DNA from: Ciona savignyi | Lineage: Eukaryota; Chordata; Ascidiacea; Phlebobranchia; Cionidae | DNA: 64,000 nt | Direction: 5' to 3' | Assembly: GCA_000149265.1 (NCBI GenBank) | Contig: CH003425.1 | Coordinates: 195,922-259,921 of the forward strand | Shown here: piece by piece, positions 1-11,130 of the stretch | Position numbering within the stretch: the stretch's first letter is position 1 | Layout: the number at the start of each line of letters is the position of its first letter | Made by a program: the position numbers and the translations under genes | The notes under the pieces: model-generated | Seen by the model: the letters and a program-made list of their open reading frames with translations, nothing else | What the model was told of the DNA's origin: nothing | Databases searched by the model: none

Positions 1-7
1 GAAGACT

Positions 8-309
8 TAGGATAGGATATGATAGGATATTCATCTTTATCCCCGTGAATGGTAAAACCAAGGGGGCTATCACACGGGCAATCGTCAGATCACCTCGCGC
101 CCATCGTCGGGTTACCGGAGCTATTGCAGTGTGTTGTATACGATAGACACGTTCCTTCAATTTGGTAGAACCCATTAATCCGCTGGATTCAGGCAATGTC
201 CGTAAAGTGCCTTGCCCAAGGACACAACCGACTAGCTAGCGACCAGTTTCGCACCTGCAACCTTTCGATTGAAAGGCAACGCACTTAACCGCTAGACCAA
301 CGGGCCGGA
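8..309 (-). mobile_element. tRNA-derived SINE (minus orientation)
   Basis: Read on the minus strand, this has a tRNA-like head with a box A (TGGTCTAGCGGTTAAG) and a box B-like stretch (AGGTGCGAAACTGG), then a conserved body and a tail of TATCC repeats. At least ten more copies occur in the window, for example at 48263, 57782 and 61000. The sequence resembles the composite tRNA SINE class described in Ciona; the family name is not verified. It is inserted in the zinc-finger reading frame that continues at 310. Confidence 0.85.
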
Positions 310-319
310 CGAATGTAAT

Positions 320-757
320 GTGTGTGAACAATCGTTTCAATGTGTAAGTAAGTTAAAAGCACATAAGAGAATTCACGTTAAAGATAAACCATACAAACGT
401 ACTGTGTGTGAAAAATCGTTTAAAGAAGCAGGCACTTTAAAAAGACATCAAATGTTTCACACTGGAGAGAAACCTCACAAATGCACGGTGTGTAAAAAAT
501 CGTTTACACAAGCATGTCATTTTAAACGACACGAAATTATTCACACTGTAAATGAACCTACAAATGGAAGGAAACCTTATGTGTGTGAAATATCGCTTAA
601 AGAATCAGGTATGATTTATACCGCTAACGTAATATTAACAAAAATACTGGAAACTTACATTGATGGTTCAACTACGTCTTCTTACGCAAAAAAGTGTACC
701 TTACGGATGTTATCAGTTTGCAACATGTTCATAATTAATAAATCGGCACATGTTTAG
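320..757 (+). pseudogene. C2H2 zinc-finger pseudogene, 5' end lost to a SINE
   Basis: The open frame begins at the SINE junction, so its Met is not a natural start. It keeps a half finger (C-E-Q-S-F...H), one finger whose first zinc cysteine is Arg (KRTVC), one intact finger (CTVCKKSF...HEIIH) and a tail in which the finger pattern has decayed. The paralogue at 43513-44300 shows the missing 5' end, with a stop at the fourth codon before the SINE. I infer that this copy is dead as a protein gene. Confidence 0.8.
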
Positions 758-2067
758 CTGGATAAACATTGGTATAAAAAATGCAAGGATTTATTTTAAT
801 TTTCTATTTAGAGTAATCACGATTTACTAAAGTCTTTGTCATTTTATCATTGAAGTTTATAATTTGTATTTAGGTATTTACCTGGCATGGAATACAAGGA
901 AAATCAATGTTGTTAAAGCAAAATAACTTCTTAATCTATCGTTAAAACAATATGCATCAACCTTTGGAATCAGGATAATTTTACGAAACTTTTGTTTAAT
1001 AATCTTATACAAAAACTAGAATAAAAATGTAGATATTTCTTTTAGTGTAGGAAGGTTTAATATAACTGGGGCGCCTAATAATTTAGTATTCTTTACCATT
1101 TTCAAGTTTACATGATTATTTTTATTGTGATCACACATACAACAGAAGCTTTTTTTGTAGGTTACCTTTAACTCAGCATTTTCCACATTTTGCTGAGTCA
1201 TTAATCACGATGCTTTTACTACCTCACTGCATGTCCGCTTCTTATACAGTTTGTTTATTACCTCAACGGCAGCCAGCCCCTCAGGCCTTATATTTAAAAT
1301 CACAAGTCGTGTCTAATTGATTTTTCCAAATCGTAATTTTCGTTATGGGTAAAAGTAATAATTGTCGATGTATTTATTTTCTTGTAATTAGACAAATTTG
1401 ATGACGTATACGTTGACGTGATTGTATCCGGTGTTGCGTTGCATTGGTTTGATGGAATAAAATTTTACAGGGAGTCAATTATAACCGGATTATGTCCTTC
1501 GCATATCGTTATTCAAAGTTATTCCCTATGGGTATTTCCGGTGATATGGAGAATATGACAGAGTTTGGTTTGAATCTGTTGGATCACTAACTGTACTCTT
1601 GGCTTGATGAGGATAGTCTTTACAGAGTTATTAATCAAATCGAACGAAACCGATACAGCGATATTATAAGAAATTTCCATTTGAGAAAGAAAGCGAGACG
1701 ATAGATGCTCCATTGAGTACTTGTGTACGCCAGATGACGTAGGTATGTTGTTATAATCAATGGATGCTTATAAAAACTTTATAGGAGTACGGTCGTGTGG
1801 TTGAATCGTTAACGCGACGGATACACATAACGACTTACATAATTTTCGAAACTAAGGTAAAAAGGCGATATTGGAAGCAAGGCGCAGAGATGAGTTGCAA
1901 CATCTTTCTGTGGATGATAGGGAAAATAAATTGATATAGTTTGATTACCCCATGATTTTGTGAAAGAACTGTTGGTTGGGGGCTGTAGAAAAATGAAGAA
2001 GTTCATCTGTTCATAATTTGTGTGTTACTATTTAAAAAAATTATACTTGGAATTATTTATTTTAATT
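758..2067. other. 3' flank of zinc-finger pseudogene, no gene seen
   Basis: AT-rich sequence shared with 44301-45632. Related 3' flanks follow the other zinc-finger genes, for example 18780-19060. At about 1790-1835 there is a tRNA-like head (GGTCGTGTGGTTGAATCG then TTAACGCGACGG) resembling the tRNA-Ser-like fragment at 19764. Short reading frames here are interrupted or altered in paralogous copies and look non-coding. Confidence 0.6.
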
Positions 2068-3604
2068 ATGGGTCCCAGTTGAAAATTTGGGACACATATT
2101 GTTTTTGTCCGTTTTTTTTCTTTTTTTTTTCGTCAAAGGTTTGACAGGCATGGCATGTCGCCCCGACATCTACCAGAAGGAAGAATGGAATCGTAACGAA
2201 ACTTAGACATTCGTTAGACAACATGGTCTAGATATGCAGAAACCAAAATTTTGGGTGATAAATCAAGAGGAATTCCCCTGGGAGGTTAAAAACCAAAACG
2301 GTATTTTTTATGAAAAATTTAGGTTTTTGTGGCATAGCGCTTAAACCGCTGCTCCAATTTAATTAAGATTTGGTGGAATGTAAGTGCATTAGGCACTGAT
2401 TTAACACTTGGAAGAAATAAAAAAAATACCTAGGGAAATACCCTAAAAAATAAGATTTTGTTCTCAAATCATGATTGTGACAGGCATACCATGTCGCCCC
2501 GACATCTACCAAAAGGAATATTGGAATAAAAATAAAAAATTAACATTTGTTAGACAACATGGTCTAGATATCCAGAAACCAAAATGTTGGGTGATAAATC
2601 TAAGGGAATTCCCCGGAGACGTTAATAACCAAAACGATATTTTTTCAAAAAAAAACTAGTTTTTTTGTGGCATAGCGCTTGAACGGCTGCTCCAATCCGA
2701 TTAATATATGGTGGAATGTAAGTGCATTACCTACTAATTTAACAATTAGAAGAAAAAAAAATATCTAGGGAAATACCCTAAAAATAACATTTTGTTCTCA
2801 AATCATAATTGTGACAGGCATGGCATGACGCCCCGACATCTACCATAAGAAAGAATAAATAGTAATAAAACTTTGTCCTTTGTTAGATAACATGAAATAG
2901 ATACGCAGGAGCAAAATATTGGGTGATAAATCCAGGGGAACTCCCCGGAGACGTTAAAATCCAAAACGGTTATTTTTCTAAAAAAATTAGCTTTTCGGAA
3001 AATAGCGTTTAACCGGCTGCTCTAATTTTGATTAGATTTGGTGGAACGCTAGATCGTTAGCTACCCTGTGTCACTTAAAAGAAAGAAAACATTTACTTAG
3101 GGTAACTCCCTTAAAAATAAAGATATGTTCCTGACTCATGATTGTGACAAGCATGCCACATTGCACTGACATTTCTAACAAGGATTCGTCAAATCGGATT
3201 AAAACTTTAAGAATTGATAGTTAACATGACCCACATATGTAAAAACATAAACTTATTTACCAAGCCCACGGGGAATTCCCCGAAGACATGAAAACTAAAT
3301 CGATCTGTTTTAGGAATTTAGCTTCATTTCAATACAGCACTTAAAAAAAGCTTTAATTTAAAACATTTGTGATGAACTCTTTGTAAATCTATCACGATTG
3401 TTCTTTTTTACCTACACATGGAGAAGAAGTTTGGTTGGACAACTATGAGACCCATGAGTTTATGCTTGCAGAAACAATAACTACATACTCAGTGTATAAT
3501 ATACAAAATGTGGTTAGGGACCCTGTATTAGTAGCATGAATATATGGCATGCAACATGTGTTTTACAAATAGTGGTGGTTAAACACGTGGTTGACACTCT
3601 CTAG
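2068..3604 (+). mobile_element. Palindrome-rich tandem-repeat element, copy A1
   Basis: It starts ATGGGTCCC with a terminal hairpin and ends CTCTCTAG. In between are four units of about 335 bp, starting near 2141, 2477, 2812 and 3145. Each carries the hairpin ATGTCGCCCCGACAT or a decayed form of it, and a GGGGAATTCCCC-type palindrome. The last 250 bp form a separate 3' block. The same architecture recurs at 45633, 48807, 50938 and 63773. No transposase is seen. It may be a non-autonomous Helitron-like or foldback element; its class is unresolved. Confidence 0.75.
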
Positions 3605-4056
3605 TTAAATATATATCAGTATATGAATCGGTCGCATTCACTACTCGGCTACATGACCGTCAAATTTAGCCAGTATTAACAATACAGCGTAATGAGTGAA
3701 ACGCCATAGAACACACCGAGCAAGAACATGCCACAGACAGAGACAGGAAATGACCGAAGTAAGTCAACCTGCTCACAGAAGCAACTAAGCGAGGAAAGTG
3801 AAAACGATAGAAATGCGTATATGTTACGTGCTTTGTGTAAGATTGCTAATAATAATATTGGACAATCACTAAACTGTAAAAATTAAGTTAGGAATAAAAT
3901 TGGTGTTTAGAAATGCAGTATGGTGCCATTCATGGAGTACTCGTTTTGTTTCTTTGTGACCTATTTTGACACGACTGTAATTCTGTTCGATTCGGTAAAG
4001 ATTGTAACCCAACCCAATCGTCAACAATTATTATAACTTTGGTTTATAGTCGCGGC
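3605..4056. other. Upstream cassette of the 4-finger gene
   Basis: This holds the cassette seen upstream of most zinc-finger genes. An antisense tRNA-like head (ATCGGTCGCATTCACTA) lies near 3625, followed by a block found also at 9050, 28605, 41786 and 50498. Compared with copy B, about 2.3 kb has been lost at about 3990. The join has a few bases of microhomology (GGTAA). Confidence 0.6.
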
Positions 4057-4175
4057 GATATATAATATACACGTCAATGCAGTAAACATGGCAGGATTAT
4101 TTTATTTCATTCATAACCACATACGTAGCAGTGAGGTTGCTTGTTTTATTTGAAATAAATCATCGTCATTTTTAG
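4057..4175 (+). promoter_or_regulatory. Promoter-like module with splice-acceptor leader
   Basis: A TATA-like run (GATATATAATATA) is followed by ACACGTC, the left half of an inverted repeat whose right half is decayed here. About 80 bp further on is a pyrimidine-rich AG (CATTTTTAG) at about 4175, then a 34-nt leader with an in-frame TGA and then the ATG. The same order recurs before the other genes. No conserved GT donor lies between the box and the AG, which fits a trans-splice acceptor better than a cis intron. That is inference. Confidence 0.5.
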
Positions 4176-4209
4176 GTGAATAAAGTAAGTGTGAATAGTT
4201 AAGTATAAA

Positions 4210-4650
4210 ATGAGTAAAAAAACATGTACCTCTTCTGTATATTTAAAAACACACCAACAAACTCAGGCACAAGCGAAGCCTTACAAATGCACTGTTTGTG
4301 AAAAATCGTTTAAGCAAGCATGTAATTTGAAAAGACACAGATTGATTCATATTGGAGAGAAGCCTTACAAATGCGATGTGTGTAATAAATCGTTTATAGA
4401 AACAGGTACTTTAAAAAGACACCAAAGGATTCATACTGGAGAGAAACCTTACAAATGCGATGTGTGTGACAAATCGTTTAAAGAATCAGGTGCTTTAAAA
4501 AGACATCAAAGGATTCACACTGGAGAGAAACCTTACAAATGCAATGTGTGTGAAAAATTGTTTCAAAATGCAAGTCATATGAAACGACACCTAATTATTC
4601 ACACTGGAAAGCAAAATCGAGAGAATGCGCTATCTCACGCAAATTTGTAG
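4210..4650 (+). CDS. C2H2 zinc-finger protein, 4 fingers
   Basis: A 146-residue nuclear DNA-binding type protein, probably a transcription factor or repressor; the target is unknown. Residues 1-22 are a decayed half-finger (MSKKTCTSSVYLKTHQQTQ). Four standard fingers of 28 residues follow (C-X2-C-X12-H-X3-H), joined by HTGEKPYKC linkers, then a short tail ending ALSHANL. Helix positions -1, 2, 3 and 6 read QCNR, EGTR, EGAR and NSHR. An in-frame TGA in the leader fixes the ATG. The paralogue at 53289 has exactly two more fingers (56 residues), so this copy probably lost 168 bp by unequal exchange. No KRAB, BTB or other effector domain is visible. Confidence 0.88.
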   Translation: MSKKTCTSSVYLKTHQQTQAQAKPYKCTVCEKSFKQACNLKRHRLIHIGEKPYKCDVCNKSFIETGTLKRHQRIHTGEKPYKCDVCDKSFKESGALKRHQRIHTGEKPYKCNVCEKLFQNASHMKRHLIIHTGKQNRENALSHANL

Positions 4651-5291
4651 CTGACAGATGTCATCAGTTAACAACAAACAATTTATAAAACAGAAAAATA
4701 CAATTATTGTTTTTATTTTCAATGTTGAGTAATAACGAATTACTAAAGTCTTTTAATATTGACGCTTATAATGTGCGTTGGTTTATTTGCCTGGCGAGAA
4801 ATAAAATGCAAATGATTGTTGTTAATGCATCAGCAATATCTTATTCTAGGGTTAAAACAAGAAGCACCAACCTTTGCAATGAGGGTCATTTTATGAAAAT
4901 ATGTCAATTTGTGCAACATTTGAACGATCTTATACAGAAACCACTATACTAATTAAAAATACTTTTTTTATAAAATAATGATGTTTTTTTGCAGAGTGAC
5001 TGTTTAATTTAATTGGGGCGACTAAAAAGGGATTTCCATTTGCAAGATTACATGAATATTTTTGTTGTGATCACACATGCAACAAAGCTTTTTTATAGAT
5101 TAACTTAAACTCAGCATTTTTTAACTTTTGCTTAATTACGAATACCAAAGCTTTTCACTGCATGCTCATTTTTATGCAGTTCATATATTACCCTATTCAG
5201 CACCCATCCAGGACAGAATTTACGCCTTATATTAAAAATCACCGACGTGTCTATAATTGATCGAACTCCCAATTTTCATTATGGTTTAAAG
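4651..5291. other. 3' region of the 4-finger gene
   Basis: Probable 3' UTR and flank, AT-rich, shared with 53898-54539. An open frame at 4707-4952 is kept in both recent copies. Related 3' flanks at 18850-19050 have stops in it, so I do not call it coding. Confidence 0.5.
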
Positions 5292-5923
5292 CAGGGGTCG
5301 GCAACCTTTTCATAGTCGCGGGCCAAAACCAAACTTAACATGATATCGGCGGGCTGTAATACATTTCTGATGATAATGTGTTTTAAAAAAGTAGGTTTTC
5401 CAAAATGGTTCATAAAAAAGTACTTGTTTTCCCATTCTTCATTAAAAACTGTGCAATCCACATCAACTTTTCAACGTTTCGATAACATTTTAAGATTGCA
5501 AAATCTATTAGAAAAATATATGTTTACTACCTAGTATTATCTATTGCACAGGACTTTAGTTAGTAAAGAACACTATGCAAACACATATAAAAAAAGCAAA
5601 AACGATGTCTATTGTGTCATCATGGTTAATGTCATAATATGTGTCATGATGTCATAATATTAAAATGGGATTGCTTCTACTCTTACTAATGCACATGCCA
5701 ACAAACACACTTATTGTTTTCTCTCAAAGCATTTTCTTTATCTGCACGCACATATTCTCAATAGACACGGTCAGGCGCATGTTTTAATATTGCCGCATAG
5801 ATTGTTAAAATTCATCAAAATCTAAGATTGCAGATGACACAGTGGGCCGTATTTTATAATACTCCAGTAAGATGGCTCGGACCGGATGATTTTGCTTGGC
5901 GGGCCGTAGGTTGCCGACCCCTG
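5292..5923. mobile_element. hAT-type MITE with 8-bp target duplication
   Basis: Terminal inverted repeats CAGGGGTCGGCAACCT and AGGTTGCCGACCCCTG bound a 632-bp element without a transposase. The flanking 8-mers GTTTAAAG and GTTTAAAA match at 7 of 8 positions, as expected for hAT insertion. The orthologous copy at 54540-55218 carries a small internal tandem duplication. Confidence 0.88.
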
Positions 5924-7109
5924 GTTTAAAATAATACAAACTATCCACGACGCTATTAATCTAATCAAAAGTAACTGCTACATTTCCCGGCACATGAATC
6001 TTTCTTTTGTTACATATATGTTTACTGCAGACATGACGCGCAATATGACGTATATCCTGAAGGGTTTGGGAGATTATTGTCATATTTTTGTGACGACTTC
6101 TTTATACCGAAAGAAGACAGCGAAACAGGTTTCGTTCGTATGCATGTCGTGGTTTTCTCGTTTAGCAATTTTTCGTTTAGCAATTTTTCATTTCAATTTT
6201 TTCGTTCCGGTATGATACCCCGTCCGAGTAAAAACCGAGCGAAATAGGACACAGCGGATGAAAGATATTTGAACGGGAAGTTACTTCCTTAAGGGTATAA
6301 AAGGGGGAATCCAAACAGCGGTTCGCCACCACCATTTGGAAGAACTTAACCGACGATGTAAGCTGGAATCGAATCGTAGGTGTTCGGGTCCAGATAGATG
6401 ACGCTGAAAAACTGAAAATAAAATATTTTGTTACCGGGAGTTTTGAAAATGAAGTTAACAGAACGAATTTTGGTTAAGACAGGATTAAGTAATAAATAAT
6501 TTCCGGGTTTTAGTACTTGTCGCATATTCGTCTGCCTTGTATATTTTATCGTTTATTTAATCGACGAATGCGTTTGCCAGCTGCAATCTGTTACGTGTGT
6601 AATTAGTTTAGAAAGCTGTCGTGCCTCTGTTTTTACCGCCGTGAGTAATTATCTATGTACTAAACAGTAATTAACTGACGCCAGTACGAATCTATTGTGT
6701 ACTGTTATCGCAACGTTGCAGTTTGCCCTTTTTTCGTATATTCATTTGGAACGCTATATATATCCCAACATTTTCACTCCAAGATATAACTTACAATTAC
6801 TAACTAAAGTACCGAATTGCTGCTCGTTAGATTACCTAAAATAAAAACTTAATCAAATACTGAATTGCTGCTCGTTTTACCACTGGAGAATAAATCTATC
6901 TTTAGAAGTCTAAACTGTATATTCTGTACCAAGTCAAGAGGACAGTTTTGTTATACAGTTAAGTGGCTGCCCAGTATTGGCAGACGAACTCTAGACAGCA
7001 AAGGATAAGTCTGTCTATTGCGCTGGTTCGGCTCAAACCCAAGGTTAAGGCGAGATATAACACCTAACCCAACTCAATAACCAAAAAGAAAAAGCCGAGC
7101 TCCCACATA
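5924..7109. other. Anonymous sequence shared with copy B
   Basis: 5924-6510 matches 55219-55810. The rest, 6510-7100, lacks a counterpart in copy B, where the sequence passes straight to the SINE; either copy B lost it or copy A gained it. A frame at 5994-6215 is open in both copies but has no recognisable domain. No gene is supported. Confidence 0.45.
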
Positions 7110-7320
7110 CTTAATGCCGCCATCGGGTAACCGTAGCTATTGCAGTGTGTTGTGTATGATTCATACGTTCTTTCAACTTGGTAGAACTCATTAATTCGCT
7201 GGGTTCAGGCAATTTCCTTTTATTGCCTTGCCCAAGGACACTACCAACTAGGTAGCGACCAGTTCAGAACCTGCAATCTTTCGGCTGAAAGGCTTAAACA
7301 GCCTAACCGGTCGGACAAAT
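7110..7320 (-). mobile_element. SINE fragment (minus), with a second fragment at 7441-7498
   Basis: This is the body and head of the same tRNA SINE: the CTATTGCAGTGTGTTG block, the TTGCCCAAGGACA block and a head ending in GGTCGGAC. It lacks the TATCC tail. A short plus-strand piece with the core AGCTCCGGTAACCTGACG lies at 7441-7498. Both are present in copy B (55817-56032 and 56140-56200), so they predate the duplication. Confidence 0.75.
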
Positions 7321-7498
7321 TTTACTCCTACTTGTTATTCCCCGTTAAGTAATATGTGATAAAATATAACTTCGTATAAATAACCGTCTTCCATTGGCAA
7401 TATAAGAACGAACTGCTTATAATTTAATTTGTTAAATTTCTCTCTCCGGTAATAACAACACACACCGCAGTAGCTCCGGTAACCTGACGGTGGGCAGT

Positions 7499-8193
7499 AA
7501 GTACTGAAACCTGGAAATATTTATTACTTCGTAATCTTACACTAAAAGCTAGTTTCCCAATCACAATTGGTATATTTTATAAACGATTTATATAATGGCT
7601 TTTTATGGCAAAAACGGATGGTTTCCATTAGGTAAATAAAGAGTTTTAAACACGTGTGAACCACCACTACCTTTTAAACTACGTTTTGAGTGATCGCTGT
7701 ATTTATCTGCATACAAAAACTATCGGGTTTCATGATTATCAAATTAGTCATGGTCTTATAACGTTTGTGTCTTTGAGCAAAATCTAAAGGGTTTCTGCGT
7801 TACCAATTCAATATTTTATATTTATAATATCTAAATGAAACGAACCGATTGCCTGACTATCTAACCATCCATGGTTTATCATGTATAATGGTTACAACGT
7901 TTGTTTTCGCTATAGCACGAACTAATGTGATCCCGGGTTAGCCTAACTTTTTAACTCTATATTCATGTTTTCTGAATAAAGTATTCACTTAAAAAAAACA
8001 TTTTAAAATAAAAAAATAATTAATCGCTCTTATTTATTGCACGCTTTTTAGGGTCATGTACTTTTTAGTTTTATGTATATACATTTTGATCTAATTACGG
8101 GCTCTGGGTAAATATGGGTAACACAGTTTTATTAAATATATATCAGTATATGAATCGGTCGCGTTCACTATTCGACTACATGACCGTTTATAC
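7499..8193. other. AT-rich sequence, no gene seen
   Basis: Shared with 56201-56888. It contains decayed copies of the block found at 15102-15360 and 21350-21610 (AAACACGTGTGAAC..., ATCTAAATGAAACGAACC). It ends in the antisense tRNA-like head CGGTCGCGTTCACTATTC. Confidence 0.45.
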
Positions 8194-8967
8194 CAGGGAT
8201 GTCCAACCTTTTATTGTATTGGGCCGCATTTTCACTTAAAAAAATTTAATGGTCCGCAGAAACTATTAAATTTCAATAAAAATGGCAGGGTTCAAATTAA
8301 TGGTTTTTGGTTTTGAAATGATTTGCGAAATGCGCGAATAAGGAGCGCGCGAAAAATAATGGTTATGATAAATTGCCTTAAACCACCAAAAAGATATTTA
8401 TTTTATAAAGCAGACAGTGCCGTTATTTAGTAGTACAGTTAATGATAAATTGCAATAAACGTAAATTCCAAAGGGGTGTGTCGCATCTCGCCAATCATAA
8501 ATAAAGGAATCGCGGTATATTAACGCATAATGGCGATTATTGCCTTGAGATAGCAATGCTTATTATACGTCAATAATGCAAAGTAAAGCCAAGGTAAATA
8601 AATAATGTTATGTTGAAGGCAAACGATGTTATATTAACGTGTTGAGTTTTTATTATTAAAAGTGCGCGAAATCAGTACGGGTAATTTATATTTTCACGAT
8701 TTTGTTAAATTTTGTAATTCGCGAACTTAACACACATATAGAAAGAAACAAAAACTTATTTCTGCAATACAAAGTCAATGAGATAAGTGTTTGTCGTCCG
8801 TCGGTTTCTTTCTGCAGTTTTGATGTTTACTGCGTCCTTAAAAGCTGACTGATACATTTGAATTAGGCCAAGATTTAAAGTTTAAAATACTACTTGAAGT
8901 AAAAATGACTAACGGGCCGCACAAAAATCTCAGGTGGGCCGCACTGCGGCCCGGTTCGACATCCCTG
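8194..8967. mobile_element. hAT-type MITE, second family
   Basis: It starts CAGGGATGTCCAACCTT and ends GGTTCGACATCCCTG, 774 bp. The flanking 8-mers GTTTATAC and GCTTATAC agree at 7 of 8 positions. There is no transposase frame. A truncated copy ends at the breakpoint at 57000, and a decayed copy holds the solo LTR at 27517. Confidence 0.87.
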
Positions 8968-9279
8968 GCTTATACCTTGCTGGTACCGACAACAATGCAA
9001 CGCAATGAGCGAAACGCCATACACCGCCTGAAGCAAGAAGTTAAGAACATGCCACAGACAGAGACAGGAAATGACCGAAGTCAGTCAACCTGAAAAAAGC
9101 TTACAGAAGCAACTAAGCGAGGAAAGTGAAAACGTTTGCTCCATTCATGGAGCACTTGTTTTGTTTCTTTGTACCGCAATCGACGAGGCTCTAATTCTCT
9201 TCGCTTCTGTTCAGTTGCAATGTAGTTGGGAGAGTTCGCAAACGCTGAACTAAAGCAGGAACTAAAGCAGAAATACTAA
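8968..9279. other. Zinc-finger upstream cassette, left half
   Basis: Cassette sequence (AAGAACATGCCACAGACA ... GCAAACGCTGAACTAA) that in other units runs without a break into the part found here at 11928. The Harbinger transposon splits it at 9280. Confidence 0.6.
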
Positions 9280-9300
9280 TACTACGTTTCCATGTCCACT

Positions 9301-9456
9301 CTTCAGGACAAGTACTTGTCCTGAAGTGCGTCATCGCGCCTGACAGGACCACGTGACTTCAAAATTGAGGCGCAGTACTTGTCCTGACGGAGAATCGGTC
9401 AGGCGGTCCCGGAGAGGTTGCCCAGTCGAGTTCAGGCGCAGTATTATGCGCCTGAA
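9301..9456. repeat. Subterminal palindromes of the Harbinger element
   Basis: 9301-9326 is a perfect 26-bp palindrome centred on AAGTACTT. 9431-9456 has 10-bp arms (TTCAGGCGCA / TGCGCCTGAA) around a 6-base loop. The motif ATCGGTCAGGCGGTC occurs near 9403 and again near 11859 in the same orientation. These are probable transposase binding sites; the role is inferred from position. Confidence 0.6.
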
Positions 9457-10199
9457 CGCACTCAACCGAAACATTTCAAACAACACGCTGCAACTGGAAA
9501 TTAGTGATTTGTGCGGAGTATTGTGCAGTTCAGCACTGCTAGGGTATAGGCGATGGTGATAGTTAGATTTAAAACTAAAAGTAACTTTTTTAGTAGCGTA
9601 GTAGATTACATCCTAATATGAGGCATAAGGTTTATGGACTAGGCTTGTCAAGCTAAAGTCGCCAAATGGTTTAGCTTGACCAAATAGGCTAGCCTCAATT
9701 GCTTAATTAAATTTTTGGAAGACGAGTAGCAGTTCATATTCCGATATGAGGCCTACAGTCAAAATGACTGGGCTGTTAAGTTAATTTAAGTTGCCTAATG
9801 GTTTAGCTTGGGCAAATATGCTAGCCTCAATTGCTCCATTCATTTTTTAGAAGACTAGTAGCAGTTTATAGCTTGATATGCCTCCCCCCCAAAAAAAAAC
9901 ACCGCCTGGAGTCTTCTTGGCCACAGCAACAGACCACCAGGACATGGAACTGGACACCCTGGCCACACCGCATGCTGAGCAATCTATCGTGCTGTATATT
10001 CCGGTAACTTGAGGAATCCTCTGCCCCGGATATCCCAGCCACACGACATGTTGAGGAATCTTTTGCCCCGGAAACTTTAGTCACATCACGTGCCCAGAAA
10101 ACTGGAAGAATACCAGTATCAGGTACACAACAGTAGTTGTTGAAAATTTTTTCCGATAGTCTGTATATAATAATACTGTTTTATTTTCGAAGGTACTTC

Positions 10200-10359
10200 A
10201 AGACGAGCACAACGAAGAAGGCAAAGGGCAGCAGCTGCCTTAGCGCAATTCCAACTTTTGAGAGAGTCAGAAGCAAGAAGCTCTGTGAACATTACTGCTA
10301 TGGTGAATGCCATTGCACAACTTGCATCGTTGAAAAGGCAGAATCCATCTGAAGTTTAA
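10200..10359 (+). pseudogene. C-terminal remnant of the Harbinger Myb/SANT-like accessory gene
   Basis: One frame reads an alanine- and arginine-rich stretch (RRRQRAAAALAQFQLL) followed by AQLASLKRQNPSEV and a TAA at 10357. This looks like the C-terminus of the DNA-binding accessory protein that Harbinger elements encode beside the transposase. The upstream region is not open, so exons are missing or decayed. It converges with the transposase. The assignment rests on position and general resemblance. Confidence 0.4.
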
Positions 10360-10564
10360 TATTGCATTCACTATTTCGTTTTTCGTTTGTTTTTGCGTTT
10401 TTGATGTTGTGTTTTTATTCATTTCTGTCGTTTTTGCATTCTGTTCTCTTCGGTTTCATACGTATATTCATTTCAAGTTTATTAAAAATTCAAAAACGAA
10501 TAAAAACAAATCTACATACATTTCAATGAACAAATAATCCGCAATGATTTGGCGTATATGACTA

Positions 10565-11130
10565 TCAGCACTTGGCTGCGACGAGGAACTTTGAGGAACA
10601 GGGGTTGCAACAAGCTGTAATAATGTATGGAGCTCCTTCTACATCAACATCTAATTGCCTTTTTAAAATCCGCCACCTGGCTTTCAACCTCCCAAAGGCA
10701 TTCTCCATAACTATTCTCTCACTGCTGTGATGATGGTTAGAGTAGAACCGGTGTAGGGCCTCGTCAGCCATGGTAATAACGGATATGCGGAATCCCCCAA
10801 CCAATCATCACTTGAATTTCGTTGTTGGTATGGTTCCCTGTATGATATAATTAAGGTTTTACATCACTAGGAAACTTAATATCTGACATGAATACATACC
10901 GTTGGAAGGCTGGTAGCATTTTCTATACAAATTGGACGATTTAAGCACCGATGCATCATGTACACTGCCGGGCATTTTGACAGATATGTCTCTGAATCTA
11001 AGAAACATGGGCAACATCAATATAAATGTATGATACATCATTTAATATTTCTGCTTGTATTATGGATATGACATCCATCAATATATTTGGTGATATTGGT
11101 TTCAATGCATTGCGCCTCGTTGGAATTCGG
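10565..11130 (-). pseudogene. Harbinger transposase, degenerate
   Basis: Read leftwards, the pieces keep the superfamily order: IDGCHI (first catalytic Asp) near 11080, then MPGSVHDASVL near 10970, then GDSAYPLLPWL (second Asp region) in another frame near 10785, then ERIVMENAFGRLKARWRIL (Glu region) at about 10640-10715. A GTATGT donor near 10907 and a TACAG acceptor near 10832 suggest an intron. A stop near 11040 and a frameshift near 10760 break the DDE core, so it cannot make an intact enzyme. Confidence 0.8.

Larger units (their letters stand above)
1..8296. repeat. Segmental duplication, copy A
   Basis: This block matches 43578-57000 almost base for base in the parts that align: the SINE, the zinc-finger pseudogene, the tandem-repeat element, the 4-finger gene, the hAT MITE and the flanks. 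Position 1 corresponds to 43578. Copy A lacks about 3.2 kb present at 47172-50370 and about 2.3 kb present at 50766-53070 of copy B. Similarity stops at 8296, inside a hAT MITE that continues here but is cut off in copy B. Confidence 0.9.

Noticed and set aside
2140-3500. CRISPR-like regular spacing in the tandem repeats
   Set aside because: Units are about 335 bp with diverged whole-unit similarity and no short repeat/spacer pattern; the DNA is eukaryotic.
3728-3886. 52-residue frame starting MPQTETGNDRS, nearly repeated at 50498
   Set aside because: Other cassette copies (28605, 41786) have indels that destroy it, so it is not under coding constraint.
4707-4952. 81-residue frame downstream of the 4-finger gene, 97 residues in copy B
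   Set aside because: Kept only in the recent duplicate; older 3' flanks at 18850 and 25090 have stops.
5994-6215. 73-residue frame open in both segmental copies (55289-55510)
   Set aside because: No domain, tandem repetition of a phrase (RLAIF) and only recent copies to compare.
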